64,000 bases of DNA. Origin: Apostichopus japonicus. Lineage: Eukaryota > Echinodermata > Holothuroidea > Aspidochirotida > Stichopodidae. This document shows positions 12,649 to 23,040 of the stretch, piece by piece; the stretch's first letter is position 1, and the number at the start of each line of letters is the position of its first letter. The stretch is taken from contig NC_092561.1 in NCBI RefSeq assembly GCF_037975245.1, forward strand, positions 15,195,001-15,259,000. The letters are read 5' to 3'. A program made the position numbers and the translations under genes. The notes under the pieces were generated by a model, which had not been told where the DNA came from, did no database searches, and saw nothing but the letters and a program-made list of their open reading frames with translations.

Positions 12649-15600
12649 TTTATATCGTGTATGACTCGATCAGTACAGTCGGTATATATATCAAAGCTTA
12701 CATCCGCTTCCACGCTACCCTTGAAACCTGGGCATAAACATCATTAAATTTGTTTCCATTTTATTAGTAATTTCTTACTCCATACATAGTTATTTAAATC
12801 TAAGCGTACACTGTTTTGGTTCATTGTGATTTCTTCTTTTGATAAATTTGAAAATAAAAGTATATAAGGATCCAATGAGTCGAACATAATATTACTATTT
12901 CATGTCAATTTTATTTAATGATAAATAACTAAAAAACTATTATTGCATTTCGCAGAACCGATGAAGTGTATTGACCGTTGTGGCAAACCATCAAATTCCT
13001 ATGCGTGTGGCTGTGATGCGTATTGCGTGACTGTTGGTGACTGTTGCCATGACTTCACCGAAATATGTCCACAAGAACATGATGTATCAGTAAGAAGACT
13101 TACCAGTACTGAAAAGGAGGCTTACCAAATGTATGAGATATGCTTTCAAGTCTTCAACGAGAAAACCCCAAGACCAACAATAACACAACCAACAAAGTAC
13201 AGAATGGTTGCAAACTGTCCATCGACCTGGACCAATCACAAAGTTGTAAGCGAGTGTGAAGCAAATGTAACTTTCTCTAACTTTCTGTCCATTTTTCCCG
13301 TGCATAACGAAGTCGGGATTTTATTCAAGAATTCTTACTGCGCGTTATGCCACGGCACGGCCGTAGAGGATATGTTGCCATGGATATTAGAGTCAGACGG
13401 TTCAAAACGATGGGTTGCTCCGCCCAGAAATATTTGGGGATCTCAGTTTAACGTTTGTAACGAAGGATTTAACTTTTTTAAGTCGTGTCCTCCGGGTACA
13501 AATAAAACTATTTCAGAGAAATGTGATAGCTACTTAAAACCGCAGATCAGTTATGATGGAGTTATCAAAAATGAACACTGTGGCTTTTGCAACGGACAAA
13601 TCATTGCCGGAGCACACACGATTAAACAACCAGTAACATTTGACGTGATTTTTGGCTTAAAGTCATGGTCTGCACTAACAGCAAGTTGTGGAAGCAGTAG
13701 TCACATAGATGTGTCTGGGTTATTTCAAAATGCGTGTCCACTTTTGAATGATCTCATTCAGCTAGAGAAGGACGAATCGGAAACAACAGACACGAGTCCC
13801 GAACAATGCGTCAGGGATTTCATGTCAAAAACTTTCCAGATATCGGAAATATTTTATCATCTAAATCTGACAATGGTTACCGCCGAAAGTGAATTTTACA
13901 TCTCGGCAATCGGCTTACCTAATGAACTTACTATTTTGCATTTAGAGAACTCGTTACGTAACCGCCTCACAATACCAAATTGCAACTTGATAATGTCCGT
14001 ATTTTTGCCAAGTAGTTACCGTTGTGATGGGGTAGATGAGTTAGACGTCGAAGAACAGCCGTTTGATAATAAAGTTATGACATTTCAGTGCAAACAAGCT
14101 ACATGCAAGGTAACGACATTTTATGAAGATGTCTGCTTCGAAAATCTTACTTGTCGATGGGAACACGAATACTTATCACCTATCGACTTTAAAGTGGAAG
14201 ATTTTGTTGCCATGGAAATGACCCACGTACAGACTGGCGCAGTTTTGACACGTAAAGACTTTATGATCACAATAGACCAACAAATCCACACGTGCTCAGA
14301 AGTTCTGATTGGACCTTGGATCAGAACGGCATATTTTATTCAAATGATTTGTGGACCGTTGTCCCTCATTTGCATAATTCTTATGATAATGATTCATATT
14401 CTTTTCTCTAAGCTTCGTAACATCTATGGATTCTGCATCGTCAGTCTTCTCGCAATGCTCTTCGTATCACTGGTTCTGTTTATGTTATCAACGCTTTCAC
14501 AGATGGTCGACGGACTTGCGCAGTTCGTTGTGGCAATAAGTCACTACGCTTGGTTGTCCGCCTTCGCGTGGATGACCGTGATATCCTTCCACGTTTCTCA
14601 CACCTTCGGAAGTAAGTTCGTAGCAAACAGGATGAGTAGAATCTCAAACCGAAAAGAGGTTCTGTTATATTCTCTCTTCGGTTGGGGAATACCTTTGCCT
14701 TTCTTGCTTATTGGCATCTCTTTGCATTTATGTGACTGTACGACATTTCACTACACGACACATTGGATGTCACGTGGTGTTCCTACCGTCATGCTTTTCG
14801 CACTACCGGCTGGCGTTCTAGCTCTGACTACGACCATTCTATTCATCAATGGAATCGCAAAGTTAAGAAGACGTCAAGCTACACCCCAAGAATCGGAAAC
14901 CAGCAGGTTGTCTCACATGCACAATTACATTGTAGCCCTGAGGGTAAGTCCTTTCGCCATTTAAAATTCATTACGTCATTGAAGACATCAGAACAAGATT
15001 ATATTGACTTAGGAGGCTGAATGGTGAAACAAACAATTCTAACAAATGTGCCAAAAAAAAAAACCATTTTGCTGGTATACCTCATCAATAACATGTAAGA
15101 AATTGTAAGAATAAGAAATTAAAGATATTCCTGACGCTTCGAATTTAGATTTGCAATTATTTGCGGTGGTGGAAAAGTTATCATTAGTTAGCATTTGACT
15201 GTGATTTAATGAGGAAATAAGTTTAAAAGATTAAACAGCTCCTCCAATGACTGTTTTATATCTTCCTCTTTGTGATGTGAAAGGCACTTAAAGTCTTCTG
15301 TATTTTTACGTTACCGCGATTGGAGTACAAAAGAACGATTGCGATTACAGCGATGAAGTCAAGTACGGTACGGTATAGATAAAATACTGCATAATAATGA
15401 CAACATCACCAAAAGTTCAATTCACTTGATTATACTGTATATATACCGTGAAATGAACCTCTAATCCAAGGAGGCAAAATTGATGAAGATGTCACGGTTC
15501 GTCTCGACAATTAATGCTTATACATCAATCTCTTCCACACTGTGGGCTACGGATATCAGGAAAACAGATAACTCCCTGATGTGTTCATTCAAGGAATAAA

Positions 15601-18600
15601 GAAAATTAATTAATATCAGATATCGTTTCTCTATTACGACAACTTAGTATTAAAATTCTAAATTAAACTTTGCGGTACCAAACTTCAAAAAAAAACAACG
15701 TATTGCTTCATAACAATGTATGACAAAATTTTATAGCTATCATCAGTAATAATATTGTCTGTTATAAACTTCGAAACGAGCGTGACGCGGTGGTACGTAT
15801 ATTACCGCGCACTCCTCTGAAATGATTTTATTGTGATCGCTACGCACAGTGAGCACAGCTTGAAGTGCACTAGGATTTTGTTTTTTTTTCCACCACAGTT
15901 AAGTCAAAACTATAAGTAAAAACTAGTTTGGTAGTTATTGTTTGTATTAGTATTAGTGAAAGGACATTAATTGTTATTTGTTTGTGCATGTGTGCGTGTG
16001 CGTGAGTGGGTGTGTGAACTTGTGTTGTAATCTGAGGACTTGAACAAAGGAATTCCAAGTACTCATTTGCCATTTTAGGAATCATTACGTCCTCGAAAGA
16101 ATTCTATTGTTAATAAAGGGGTATTGTTACGGTTAGGGGACATGGATGTGCTCAATGGAATAAAAACAATAATGGGGTCCTAAGTTTAAATGTAAAACAC
16201 ACCTGTGTGTATGTGGGACAGTGTCGGTGTGTGAGAAATATCCTCTGAGTGTTCCTTCTATATGTATCCTGTTATATTTGACATTTTTTGACATTCATTG
16301 CTCAGCGATACACCAATAAACTCTCCAACCTTACCTTAAAAATATGATTGCAAGTTGATTCTCATGGTTTGATATATCATAGACGCTTACTTGATAATTA
16401 ACTCAAGTATGCATTTCAAATAGTGAAAAACACAGTCAACAAATTTGAAATTTCCAATTTTCTTTCAAATGTGTTTTAAAGTCAATTGGGAATGTAGTAT
16501 GAAATGTTGAGTATCGAGTCCAAATTAACTAATTATAGTCACTAATTAACATTTAAATTGGTAAAGAATCTTGGAGGTTGTCTGTGTTGTTCAATTTCAA
16601 TCCCATTTTTTGTTTAGCAATGCTGTATAAAGTTGTAAAAATGGCCGATCGAACATAATACTAACAACTGTAAAGCTCATTTCCAAGCGTCGATTATAAC
16701 ATGTGATAGATGCAGCAATTATAAGAATTAAACGTCATTTCATATATATATAACGTATATGCATATATAAATAAATTTCATAAAAATAAATTGGAAAGAC
16801 TTTGGTAACAGGCAGAAGTACTATACGGTAAAACAAAATAAAACAAAAAGTTATCGAAACATGTCTGACAAACACAACAGCAACGAAAACAAACTTTGAT
16901 ATTAAACAACAGTAACAACTAAAACTGTATTTGCCTGCAAATATGCAATTATTGTAGTACGCATAGAGTGCTTGCAGTATTAGGAACAACTTTTCGGTTG
17001 TTCATGGTGCTATATTTTGGGCGGACAACACATAAGGGAGTTTAGTCACGTAGGAACCTAACAAAGTGAGGGCGCTTGTGAGCGTCGTGACAGGCTCAGA
17101 ATAAGTTGGCTACGCAGCTAGCCTCTGAAGCTGCAAATGTACAGAGACTATATGATACTTTTAAGTTTCAACGTCCAGTCACGTGGGTATCATTCACTTG
17201 GCCACTAATGCCAATATTGTAACGCGCACGCGCGCTACAATAACTAGAAGGATAGTTCAAATGACCATAACACATCAATGAACGTTTAAATAACTTCTAC
17301 AACCAAAGGCGTTTTGTGAGTGAGCTGGGAAATGTAATTTGCCGTCAAACTTGTGATTGTAACTGGAGTCACTAGACCGCGAAGAGCCAATCATTCACTC
17401 AATCAAATATTGCAAGCGGCCTCACAATTACCTGATCAGTGAAAAATTCATTACAAAATGACGTCATCAATCTTCACAGCTTGGTAATATGAAGTTTACA
17501 GTGAGACACAAACCAAGACATTGTCGTAACTACACTGAACTTATTCTCCTAACTATCTCCTAAAGTCTCCAAATTCTCCTGACTTAGTTCGGATAAGAAG
17601 TTTGAATATGTTACGTTTTCAAGTTTACACCACCTTGAATTAACAAACTGTCAGCCATATAGTATGTCGAATCTTTACAACAGGGAGAACGATACGGTAG
17701 TATGAAATCAAAATGTTACATACTGCAGGAGCTTTTCTCTGTCTGTGACTGTCTGTATATCCATCTCTCTCTCCACCTCTCTCCACCCATCTCTCTTTCT
17801 TTCTCTCTCTGTGATATTACCCACACACTTTGTATCAATAGTACTGCACAATGTTGAATAATTCCCTACTGGACCAAACCTAGCTCACTCGACCCAAAAA
17901 AAAAAGGTTTCTGTAGTGCGTCAATACAAATATCAAATTTCTATGCTGTATAGAGAAAACGTACGACTTTAATTTCTACTGACATTTAGGATTGCCCTAT
18001 ATTTCGTTTTAAAATCACTGACAATACTTGCAGAGGTTGAACTAAAAATATCGTATCATATCATATTAAAACCTCACTCAATTTATATCACTCAATTTTT
18101 TCTTTAGCTGTTTAAAAGTTTCGTAACAAATACGTTTCTACAGTGCGCGTATATATTCATGTCTTAGAACAACAGTTCTCAATGATTTTGATATTCTTAT
18201 TGAGGTCAATAACATTTTCTACTTCCGTTGCGTATTTTGTAAGTCTGCCGGTTTCCTTTTACTTTTATTTTTTGAAATTAGCCTCCAATTACGTGTGGAA
18301 GTTTTAAATATATATTTAAAAAAAAAACATATATCCATACAACACACTTACCATTAAAGATTTAGATATGAAATACAACCCTAAGCTTGAATTTGAGTTT
18401 AAGGATGAATTACTGTAGAACTGTAGAATGTCATGGTGCAATCAATCGAAGAAAATTTAAGTAGAGTTTTGCACACATAAAAAAGAAAAATGTAAATGTA
18501 TTTGTAACTACTTTAAATTTTGCAGATATTTATCTTTTAAATTAGCTTCTTATCTGGAATACATCTAAAAACGAAATCGCCGATGACGTTGATTTTCAAA

Positions 18601-20038
18601 GTCCAAAATTTAATGTCAATGTCAAACCCATGTGTAATAACTTATACATGATTTCCCTTGCAAAGTTATATATCCAATTAACATAATTCTAACAAAATCA
18701 AATCACCCAATGATGACACTCATTTTGCGATGAAATGCATAGCATGCAAGGGCGGCGGAAGCACTTTTAATCTGGGGGGCACCGACATCAAAGGGCACTT
18801 TGCAGAAATTCGATTGGAATGATACAGCCTTATGTTTAGTACCATTTATAACTCTTATTGTATTATCTTATTTGCGTATACACATCACTCCATCAACGCC
18901 CCCCCCCCCCTCCCTCAAGGAAAACATGCATACTAGCACTGCAATATCCAATGTGCAAATTGGGAAACAAGGAACAAGTTTTCTTTTGAGACAAAATGAG
19001 GTGAAATCATGCTAGTTGCTAATGTAGGAATCTTCCGAATTAGAGTTTATTTCTTGATAATATCTTAACAATTTTTTTCCATTCGAAATAGCTTTGAGTT
19101 TGACCCACAGAAATTCATTAAAAGTCAGGGCGTAGCCAGGATTTGCAAAGTTGTATGCACAGCTATCTGAGAGGAGCGCCACCATCGGTTGGCGCGGAGC
19201 GTCAAAAAAATGTTTGGTTTTACAAACCCTTCAGATGGCCGGAAACGGCCCTTCCCGAGTGTTCATTCTGGTTCCCTGGCCTCTTGCTAACTTGAGACAC
19301 CTCAATTTTTATGTAGAAAAAGGGCACATTTTTAACCTGAGGAAAAGTGGGGGGCACGTGCCCCCTGTGCCCCCCCCCCCCGGTTCCGCCGCCCTTGATA
19401 GCATGGCATGCTATAATAAGCTCGACTTTTTCTATTGAGTTTTGTGTTACTTCTGTAATTGAGCCTATTAAACCGGTGTACCGTAGGTATACCGTAATCC
19501 AGCCGCTTTGACTGATCAGTCTATCATGTTTAAAGCGTTATTTATCTTTAAAAAAAATAAAGTTATATAGACAACTACGACCTTTGAATGGTCTACACTC
19601 TACAGCATATCCAAATTAATTCTCTTTACTACAGTCATCCTTTAATAAACTATCTAAATCTTGGAAAACGATCAAAACTTAGAATTGTAACATTCAAAAT
19701 GGTCTCCATTTTTACAGCTCTGTTTCATCGTCGGTATACCGTGGGTTCTTTTCATCATCTACGTCGCAAACCGGAATCGATACCTTCTGCCGATTTTGAC
19801 TCTGGTCAATTCACTGCAAGGTTGTTTCATATTCATATCTTTCGTCACTACGAGGAGGGTTCGAGCTTTGATTACCGAAAAGCTGACAGTATCGCAATTG
19901 GCGACTACTACTACTTATAGTAAAGGCAAGCATTCCGCTCAAACCGAAACCGGTACACCGGAAACAACACCGCGGCTAAAGCGTGGTAAGTTACCGGGAA
20001 GCTCGTCCCCGAGCGATCAGCACAGAGCTGTAGATTGA
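6671..20038 (+). CDS. SRCR-somatomedin B-class B seven-helix receptor (four-exon gene)
   Basis: The spliced model joins 6671-6764, 11088-11399, 12956-14943 and 19718-20038, giving about 904 residues. Intron phases are 1, 1 and 0, and each matches on both sides. Order: signal peptide (1-25), one SRCR domain (about 32-135), somatomedin-B domain (140-173), a roughly 420-residue Cys-rich ectodomain, seven membrane segments (about 594-848), and a short cytoplasmic tail. The helices look like secretin/Methuselah-type class B receptors: TM6 carries GIPWVLF and TM7 NSLQGCFIFI. No GPS-type cleavage motif (Cys-x-Trp plus HLT before TM1) is visible, which favours a Methuselah-like rather than a classical adhesion GPCR. 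The expected role is cell-surface sensing through the SRCR/SMB head with G-protein signalling. The ligand is unknown. Ten short exonic details are in the exon entries. Confidence 0.82.
6812..7257. repeat. (ACGG)n tetranucleotide array in receptor intron 1
   Basis: About 445 bp of GGAC/ACGG units with sparse AGGG and ATGG variants concentrated at both ends. It starts about 47 bp after the exon 1 donor. A 12-base register translates as a repetitive peptide in several frames on both strands (for example Thr-Asp-Gly-Arg), which is an artefact of the repeat and not a gene. Confidence 0.97.
7517..8633. repeat. 0.56-kb tandem duplication in receptor intron 1
   Basis: The block 7517-8075 (starting TATGAAAATGTATAATGATA) is repeated head to tail at about 8076-8633 with very few differences (a shortened A run, a few substitutions such as TGTACTAAAG versus TGAACTAAAG). 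The high identity implies a recent duplication or an assembly of two haplotypes. Both copies end CCACTAATTCAATCAA. No coding content is seen. Confidence 0.95.
8634..10594. other. Receptor intron 1, remainder
   Basis: AT-rich intronic sequence. Open frames near 9073-9327 and 9959-10168 have no recognisable domain, and no confident exon with matching phases was seen here. Confidence 0.5.
10595..10959 (+). mobile_element. hAT-type MITE, family 1, copy 1
   Basis: The element starts CAAGGGCGTAGGAACC and ends CCTTCCTACGCCACTG. The TIR core GGCGTAGGAA is perfect. It is flanked by an exact 8-bp target duplication GGTACAGT (10587-10594 and 10960-10967), the hallmark of hAT transposons. The inside is a short foldback-rich sequence with G-rich and C-rich tracts and no transposase. 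A second copy is at 23961-24324 with very high similarity. Confidence 0.9.
11088..11399 (+). CDS. Receptor exon 2: SRCR domain
   Basis: The acceptor CTTTGTAAG ends at 11087; the exon opens in phase 1 to give DVRLRRIFHPRGGIVEVNF, the classic SRCR start (DVRLV..G..GxVEV). Further landmarks are TWKPVC, ADLVCSHLGFGG, then SMSC, ENC, GNC and IEC. That makes six cysteines, the group A number. It ends GATTACG before GTGAGT at 11400, phase 1, matching exon 3. An alternative acceptor at 11103 (TTCGTAG) would break the phase with exon 1, so 11088 is preferred. SRCR domains bind protein or polyanionic ligands in scavenger and immune receptors; the ligand here is unknown. Confidence 0.85.
11400..12455. 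other. Receptor intron 2, 5' part
   Basis: No gene or strong repeat seen. Sequence is AT-rich intron between the SRCR exon and the palindrome cluster. Confidence 0.5.
12459..12598. repeat. Cluster of three perfect palindromes
   Basis: Three adjacent hairpins. The first (12459-12496) has 18-bp arms (CCGAAAACTATATCCGCA) around a 2-nt loop. The second (12496-12583) is an 88-bp perfect palindrome with 44-bp arms centred on GGGATCCC. The third (12584-12598) has GGTCTC arms around TAC. Such foldback structure is unusual in an ordinary intron and suggests a recent foldback insertion or a replication/assembly artefact. Confidence 0.95.
12609..12646. repeat. (AT)n microsatellite
   Basis: TA dinucleotide run directly following the palindrome cluster. 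Confidence 0.85.
12956..14943 (+). CDS. Receptor exon 3: SMB domain, ectodomain, TM1-TM5
   Basis: The acceptor TTTCGCAG ends at 12955 and the donor GTAAGT starts at 14944. The exon is 1988 nt, entered in phase 1 and left in phase 0. It begins with a somatomedin-B domain of eight cysteines (CIDRC...CGC...YC...DCC...IC, residues about 140-173). Then comes a long N-glycosylated ectodomain with two CxxC-Gly/Asn motifs (SYCALCHG near 264, EHCGFCNG near 341), a motif I associate from memory with SMB-bearing Methuselah-like receptors. TM1-TM5 occupy roughly 594-772, followed by a basic loop (KLRRRQ). The single exon covering both ectodomain and five helices is striking but coherent. Confidence 0.9.
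14944..18738. other. Receptor intron 3, 5' part
   Basis: AT-rich intron. Features are limited to GT-rich and CT-rich simple stretches (about 15985-16025 and 17755-17815) and a CG-alternating tract at 17221-17237. No exon with matching phase is needed here: exon 3 joins exon 4 directly in phase 0 and restores a continuous helix 5-loop-helix 6 region. Confidence 0.55.
18747..19397 (+). mobile_element. hAT-type non-autonomous element in receptor intron 3
   Basis: It starts CAAGGGCGGCGGAAGC and ends GGTTCCGCCGCCCTTG, a 14-bp perfect terminal inverted repeat, and is flanked by a perfect 8-bp target duplication ATAGCATG (18739-18746 and 19398-19405). At 651 bp, with no transposase coding seen, it is a deletion derivative. 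An internal segment from about 19126 (CAGGGCGTAGCCAGG) resembles a second hAT-type end, so an older element may be nested within it. Confidence 0.92.
19718..20038 (+). CDS. Receptor exon 4: TM6, TM7 and tail
   Basis: The acceptor CATTTTTACAG ends at 19717. In phase 0 the exon reads LCFIVGIPWVLFIIYVANR, then LLPILTLVNSLQGCFIFISF, then a basic TTRRVRALI and a Ser/Thr-rich tail ending HRAVD at TGA 20036-20038. TM6 with its Pro-Trp and TM7 with NSLQG are class B hallmarks, so this completes the seven helices. A strong donor-like GTAAGTTA at 19986 inside the tail could instead splice to a downstream exon, changing only the last residues. Confidence 0.85.
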   Translation, partial: LCFIVGIPWVLFIIYVANRNRYLLPILTLVNSLQGCFIFISFVTTRRVRALITEKLTVSQLATTTTYSKGKHSAQTETGTPETTPRLKRGKLPGSSSPSDQHRAVD

Positions 20039-20225
20039 CTTAACCCTAACATATTTTACTTGACAGAACAACAACATGGATTGACGTTAACACATTTGGC
20101 GATATACGTCTGTATACTGTAAAGATCATTTTGAATAACTGAGCATGACACTTGTAATCGTTATACAGTTTGTTTGTTTGTTTTTTGCTGTTACCGTATT
20201 TAAAAGAATTCGACCACAAGTCAGT

Positions 20226-20314
20226 TACCGTGGCTCTAAAGGGACATTTCGATGTAGGAATCCCGAAACGAAAAACAACTCGAAACATCGAAATGTCCCT
20301 TCACAGCCACGGTA
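20226..20314. repeat. 89-nt imperfect hairpin downstream of receptor gene
   Basis: The left arm TACCGTGGCT plus AGGGACATTTCGATGT (20226-20255) pairs with ACATCGAAATGTCCCT plus AGCCACGGTA (20285-20314), with a 4 x 4 internal bulge and a loop of about 29 nt. The shape is pre-miRNA-like, but it could equally be a tiny MITE or foldback, possibly lying in the receptor 3'UTR. Confidence 0.7.
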
Positions 20315-20755
20315 GTTCAGTAAATAATATTCTAATTATATTTTTCCTCACCGTTTTCCAGTTTTTCTTCTTGGGAAATATTAATATAATTAACATGATT
20401 ATTTCTGAATCTTTGGGAGGTTTTCTCTTCATTTGGGTTATACTGTGAATTTCGTGTTTTAATTCTTGTAAGAGTATTCAAAGTAGCCTAGGCGCCAATA
20501 ATGACAAGTTCAATTGTTGCATCGGTTATTATTAACAATTTCAAGTTAAATAATTTAATTTTTCTCAGATTTGGTGTTCTTGTTTTCAACATTAGGTCGG
20601 TTATGAGCACTGTGTGCATCAGATGTTACTTGATTTTGAAAAAAAATCCAACTAGACTAGATATAAATATATGATTAAAATCATGTAATGCTTATCCAAA
20701 TACTGTATTCGTGATTTTTTTGTTATTTCGAGTAGTGATAGCCACGCATATAAAA

Positions 20756-20756
20756 A

Positions 20757-20815
<59 letters not shown>

Positions 20816-20820
20816 GTACA

Positions 20821-20888
<68 letters not shown>
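20756..20888. repeat. (AT)n microsatellite
   Basis: Long TA run with TACATA and TTTATA interruptions. Tyr-Ile repeat frames on both strands are artefacts. Confidence 0.95.
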
Positions 20889-20890
<2 letters not shown>

Positions 20891-21156
20891 ACTGAATGAC
20901 CCATTGCTGATATTAGATTTATTAAACCAGCAGAACACCTATGGACGTAAATTAAATGAAAATTACCGAATTATTAGACACGCTGATCTGACGTCAACAC
21001 CAGCCTTGCTCTTGTGAGGAACATTCCGTAGAGTTTGCGTTTGCTGAACATCTGTACCTGTACAGAGACAACTAAAATATATAGCAAACATAATAACATG
21101 TATTAACACTCTTTCAATATGTTTTCTATTTTATATCAACACAACTGTTTATCTAT

Positions 21157-21162
21157 AATAAA
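21157..21162 (+). terminator. Candidate polyadenylation signal of the receptor gene
   Basis: AATAAA, about 1.1 kb after the receptor stop codon and the first clear canonical hexamer noticed in this orientation. The assignment is tentative because no transcript evidence is available. Confidence 0.25.
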
Positions 21163-21315
21163 ATTTCATTGTTTGACATTAACCCATGAAATCCGGTATT
21201 TTGTATTTGCAAATTCGATTATTCGCTATTTGTGATGGAGTCGCTCTAAAAAAAAAAACAATTACGAATAATTACGAATCAACATGTTTCTTAATGTGTC
21301 TTTATTATGTTGTAG

Positions 21316-21351
21316 AAACTTTCAGCGGACACTTCCTCATCTGAGAAGGTG
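21316..21351 (+). other. Possible alternative tail exon of the receptor
   Basis: A TTATGTTGTAG acceptor and a GTGAGT donor flank 36 nt. If spliced from the donor-like site at 19986 (phase 1), the frame would end after about nine residues. Weak, given only as an alternative to reading through to the stop at 20038. Confidence 0.2.
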
Positions 21352-21939
21352 GTGAGTTCAAAGTTAATGTTGTGTCGCCTCCACCTTCGTGTATCATTAA
21401 TTCACAGTAATTATATACGCTTTCAAAATGAAATGCAGTACTAGCATGTATATTTTCCCATAGCTAATTATAGAATATTAAGCTGCAATTTTCATTTGGT
21501 TTCATTAAAAATGGTAACAGGACCAATTTTGGGAACTTTACATTGGTTCGTCGTTAACACCATAACGTTACATTACATTAAACGTCTTTAGTGTTAAAAG
21601 TGTCTGACGACAGCGGAAGAATATTCATGATCTGTGTGATTCGGTCGCCGGCGACAAAACATCGACTTACGTCATAGTTGTTCCTATGTGGTAGCCTAAT
21701 TCATTTCAGTAAACACTAACAATCACTCACCAATTTTGTCCTACGTTTTCGTCATCCCCATTATATTTGTTTCAGTGCTGCTTTGTGCCTTACCCATGTA
21801 GCTATTATGCACAGTACACCCTTGTTTTCAATAACAAAGTAGCACAGCGAGCTTATGGTATTGAACGACTCCATTTTCGCACATCTAGTACATGCAGTAT
21901 ACTTCGTTTGTTCTGTTATTTCTAATTCAGTAACATTAA

Positions 21940-22398
21940 TCACTTAGTGACCAATATGATCATCGACAATTGCATGCATTCCTTCTGTGTATAAACCTTC
22001 CCCTGTATGTAAACAAGATTTCTACGTAACATAGTAAGCAATTCCGACAACCATCCTTTCGAGCCAAACAAAAATTTACATATCACGGAGAATAAAAAGT
22101 GACTTAAGCGAAGTGGGTAGACCATGAACCTTACAAGAACTGACCTTTGAAAGAGTCCAACAATACTACCTAGAAGTTTAACAACTATGACAATTTTGAA
22201 ATCAGCCATGAAGTGAAGCAAACCAGAAGTGGTCTGAGATTCTTGGTACGTTTGCCGGGAACAGAAGTTCTGTAACATTTTATTTTCGTAGAAGACATCC
22301 AATAAAACAGACTGCGACAGATGTTCCACAACCATACGCTTAAGTAAATCTGTCAAGGTGAATAATGCCACGGTGGAGACAGAAGCCATGCAAATCAT
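21940..22398 (-). other. Unrecognised open frame, probably not a gene
   Basis: A 152-codon open frame, long for this AT-rich DNA. It is hydrophobic in the middle (FKIVIVVKLLGSIVGLF) and has no domain that I recognise. No acceptor/donor context or start context supports it. It lies just upstream of the plus-strand LINE fragment. Confidence 0.15.
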
Positions 22399-22458
22399 TC
22401 TTGTCGAGTTGAATGTATCATAACATCACCTGTCAGCTGCATTTGTCGTCTAGATAAA

Positions 22459-23040
22459 AAGAGGACATCGTAGTTAGGCTTTATAAGCAGTTGGTTAGGC
22501 CTCATCTGGAGTATGCTGTGCAGGCTTGGAACCCTTATTTTGCTAAGGATAAGGAAGTACTTGAAAAGGTCCAGAGGAGGGCTACTAGGATGATTAGTTC
22601 CTTAAAGAGGGTTCCTTATTATAGGCGGTTACAACTGTTGAATCTCACCACACTGGAGCTTAGGAGGTTACGTGGGGACTTGATCCAGGTTTTCAAGATT
22701 GTGTATGGTTTCGACAATTTATCCTTTACCGACTTTTTCATGTTTGCTAACAGTAGTTGTACCAGAGGTCATTGTCTTAAACTCCAAAAGTCGCATAGTA
22801 GGATTAATATTCGGCATAACTTTTTTCTAATAGGGTTGTGAATGAGTGGAATGGTTTGCCTGAGAAAGTTGTACTTGCAAGTAGTGCCAATGGGTTTAAG
22901 AATGCTTTGGACAAGCACTTTAAGCATTGTAATCGGGTCTGAGTGTTTGTGTCTTCAGTTTTTTCCCCTCTCATCTATAGGGTCCTTGATGGGGACTTAA
23001 ATGTCCCTCCTGATCCTTTTTTCTACTAAACTAAACTAAA
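22459..23040 (+). pseudogene. LINE 3' end with RT C-terminus and (ACTAA)n tail
   Basis: Translation from 22459 gives KEDIVVRLYKQLVRPHLEY, AVQAWNPY, LEKVQRRATRMI, LNLTTLELRRLRGDLI and VFKIVYG, the thumb/C-terminal part of CR1/Jockey-like reverse transcriptases. A +1 frameshift near 22820 is needed to continue with NRVVNEWNGLPEKVV and NGFKNALDKHFK up to TGA at 22940-22942. A short 3'UTR ends in ACTAAACTAAACTAAA, a typical microsatellite-like LINE tail. The copy is 5'-truncated and inactive. Confidence 0.85.

Noticed and set aside
20711-21017. Tyr-Ile repeat open frames
   Set aside because: Direct product of the (TA)n microsatellite.
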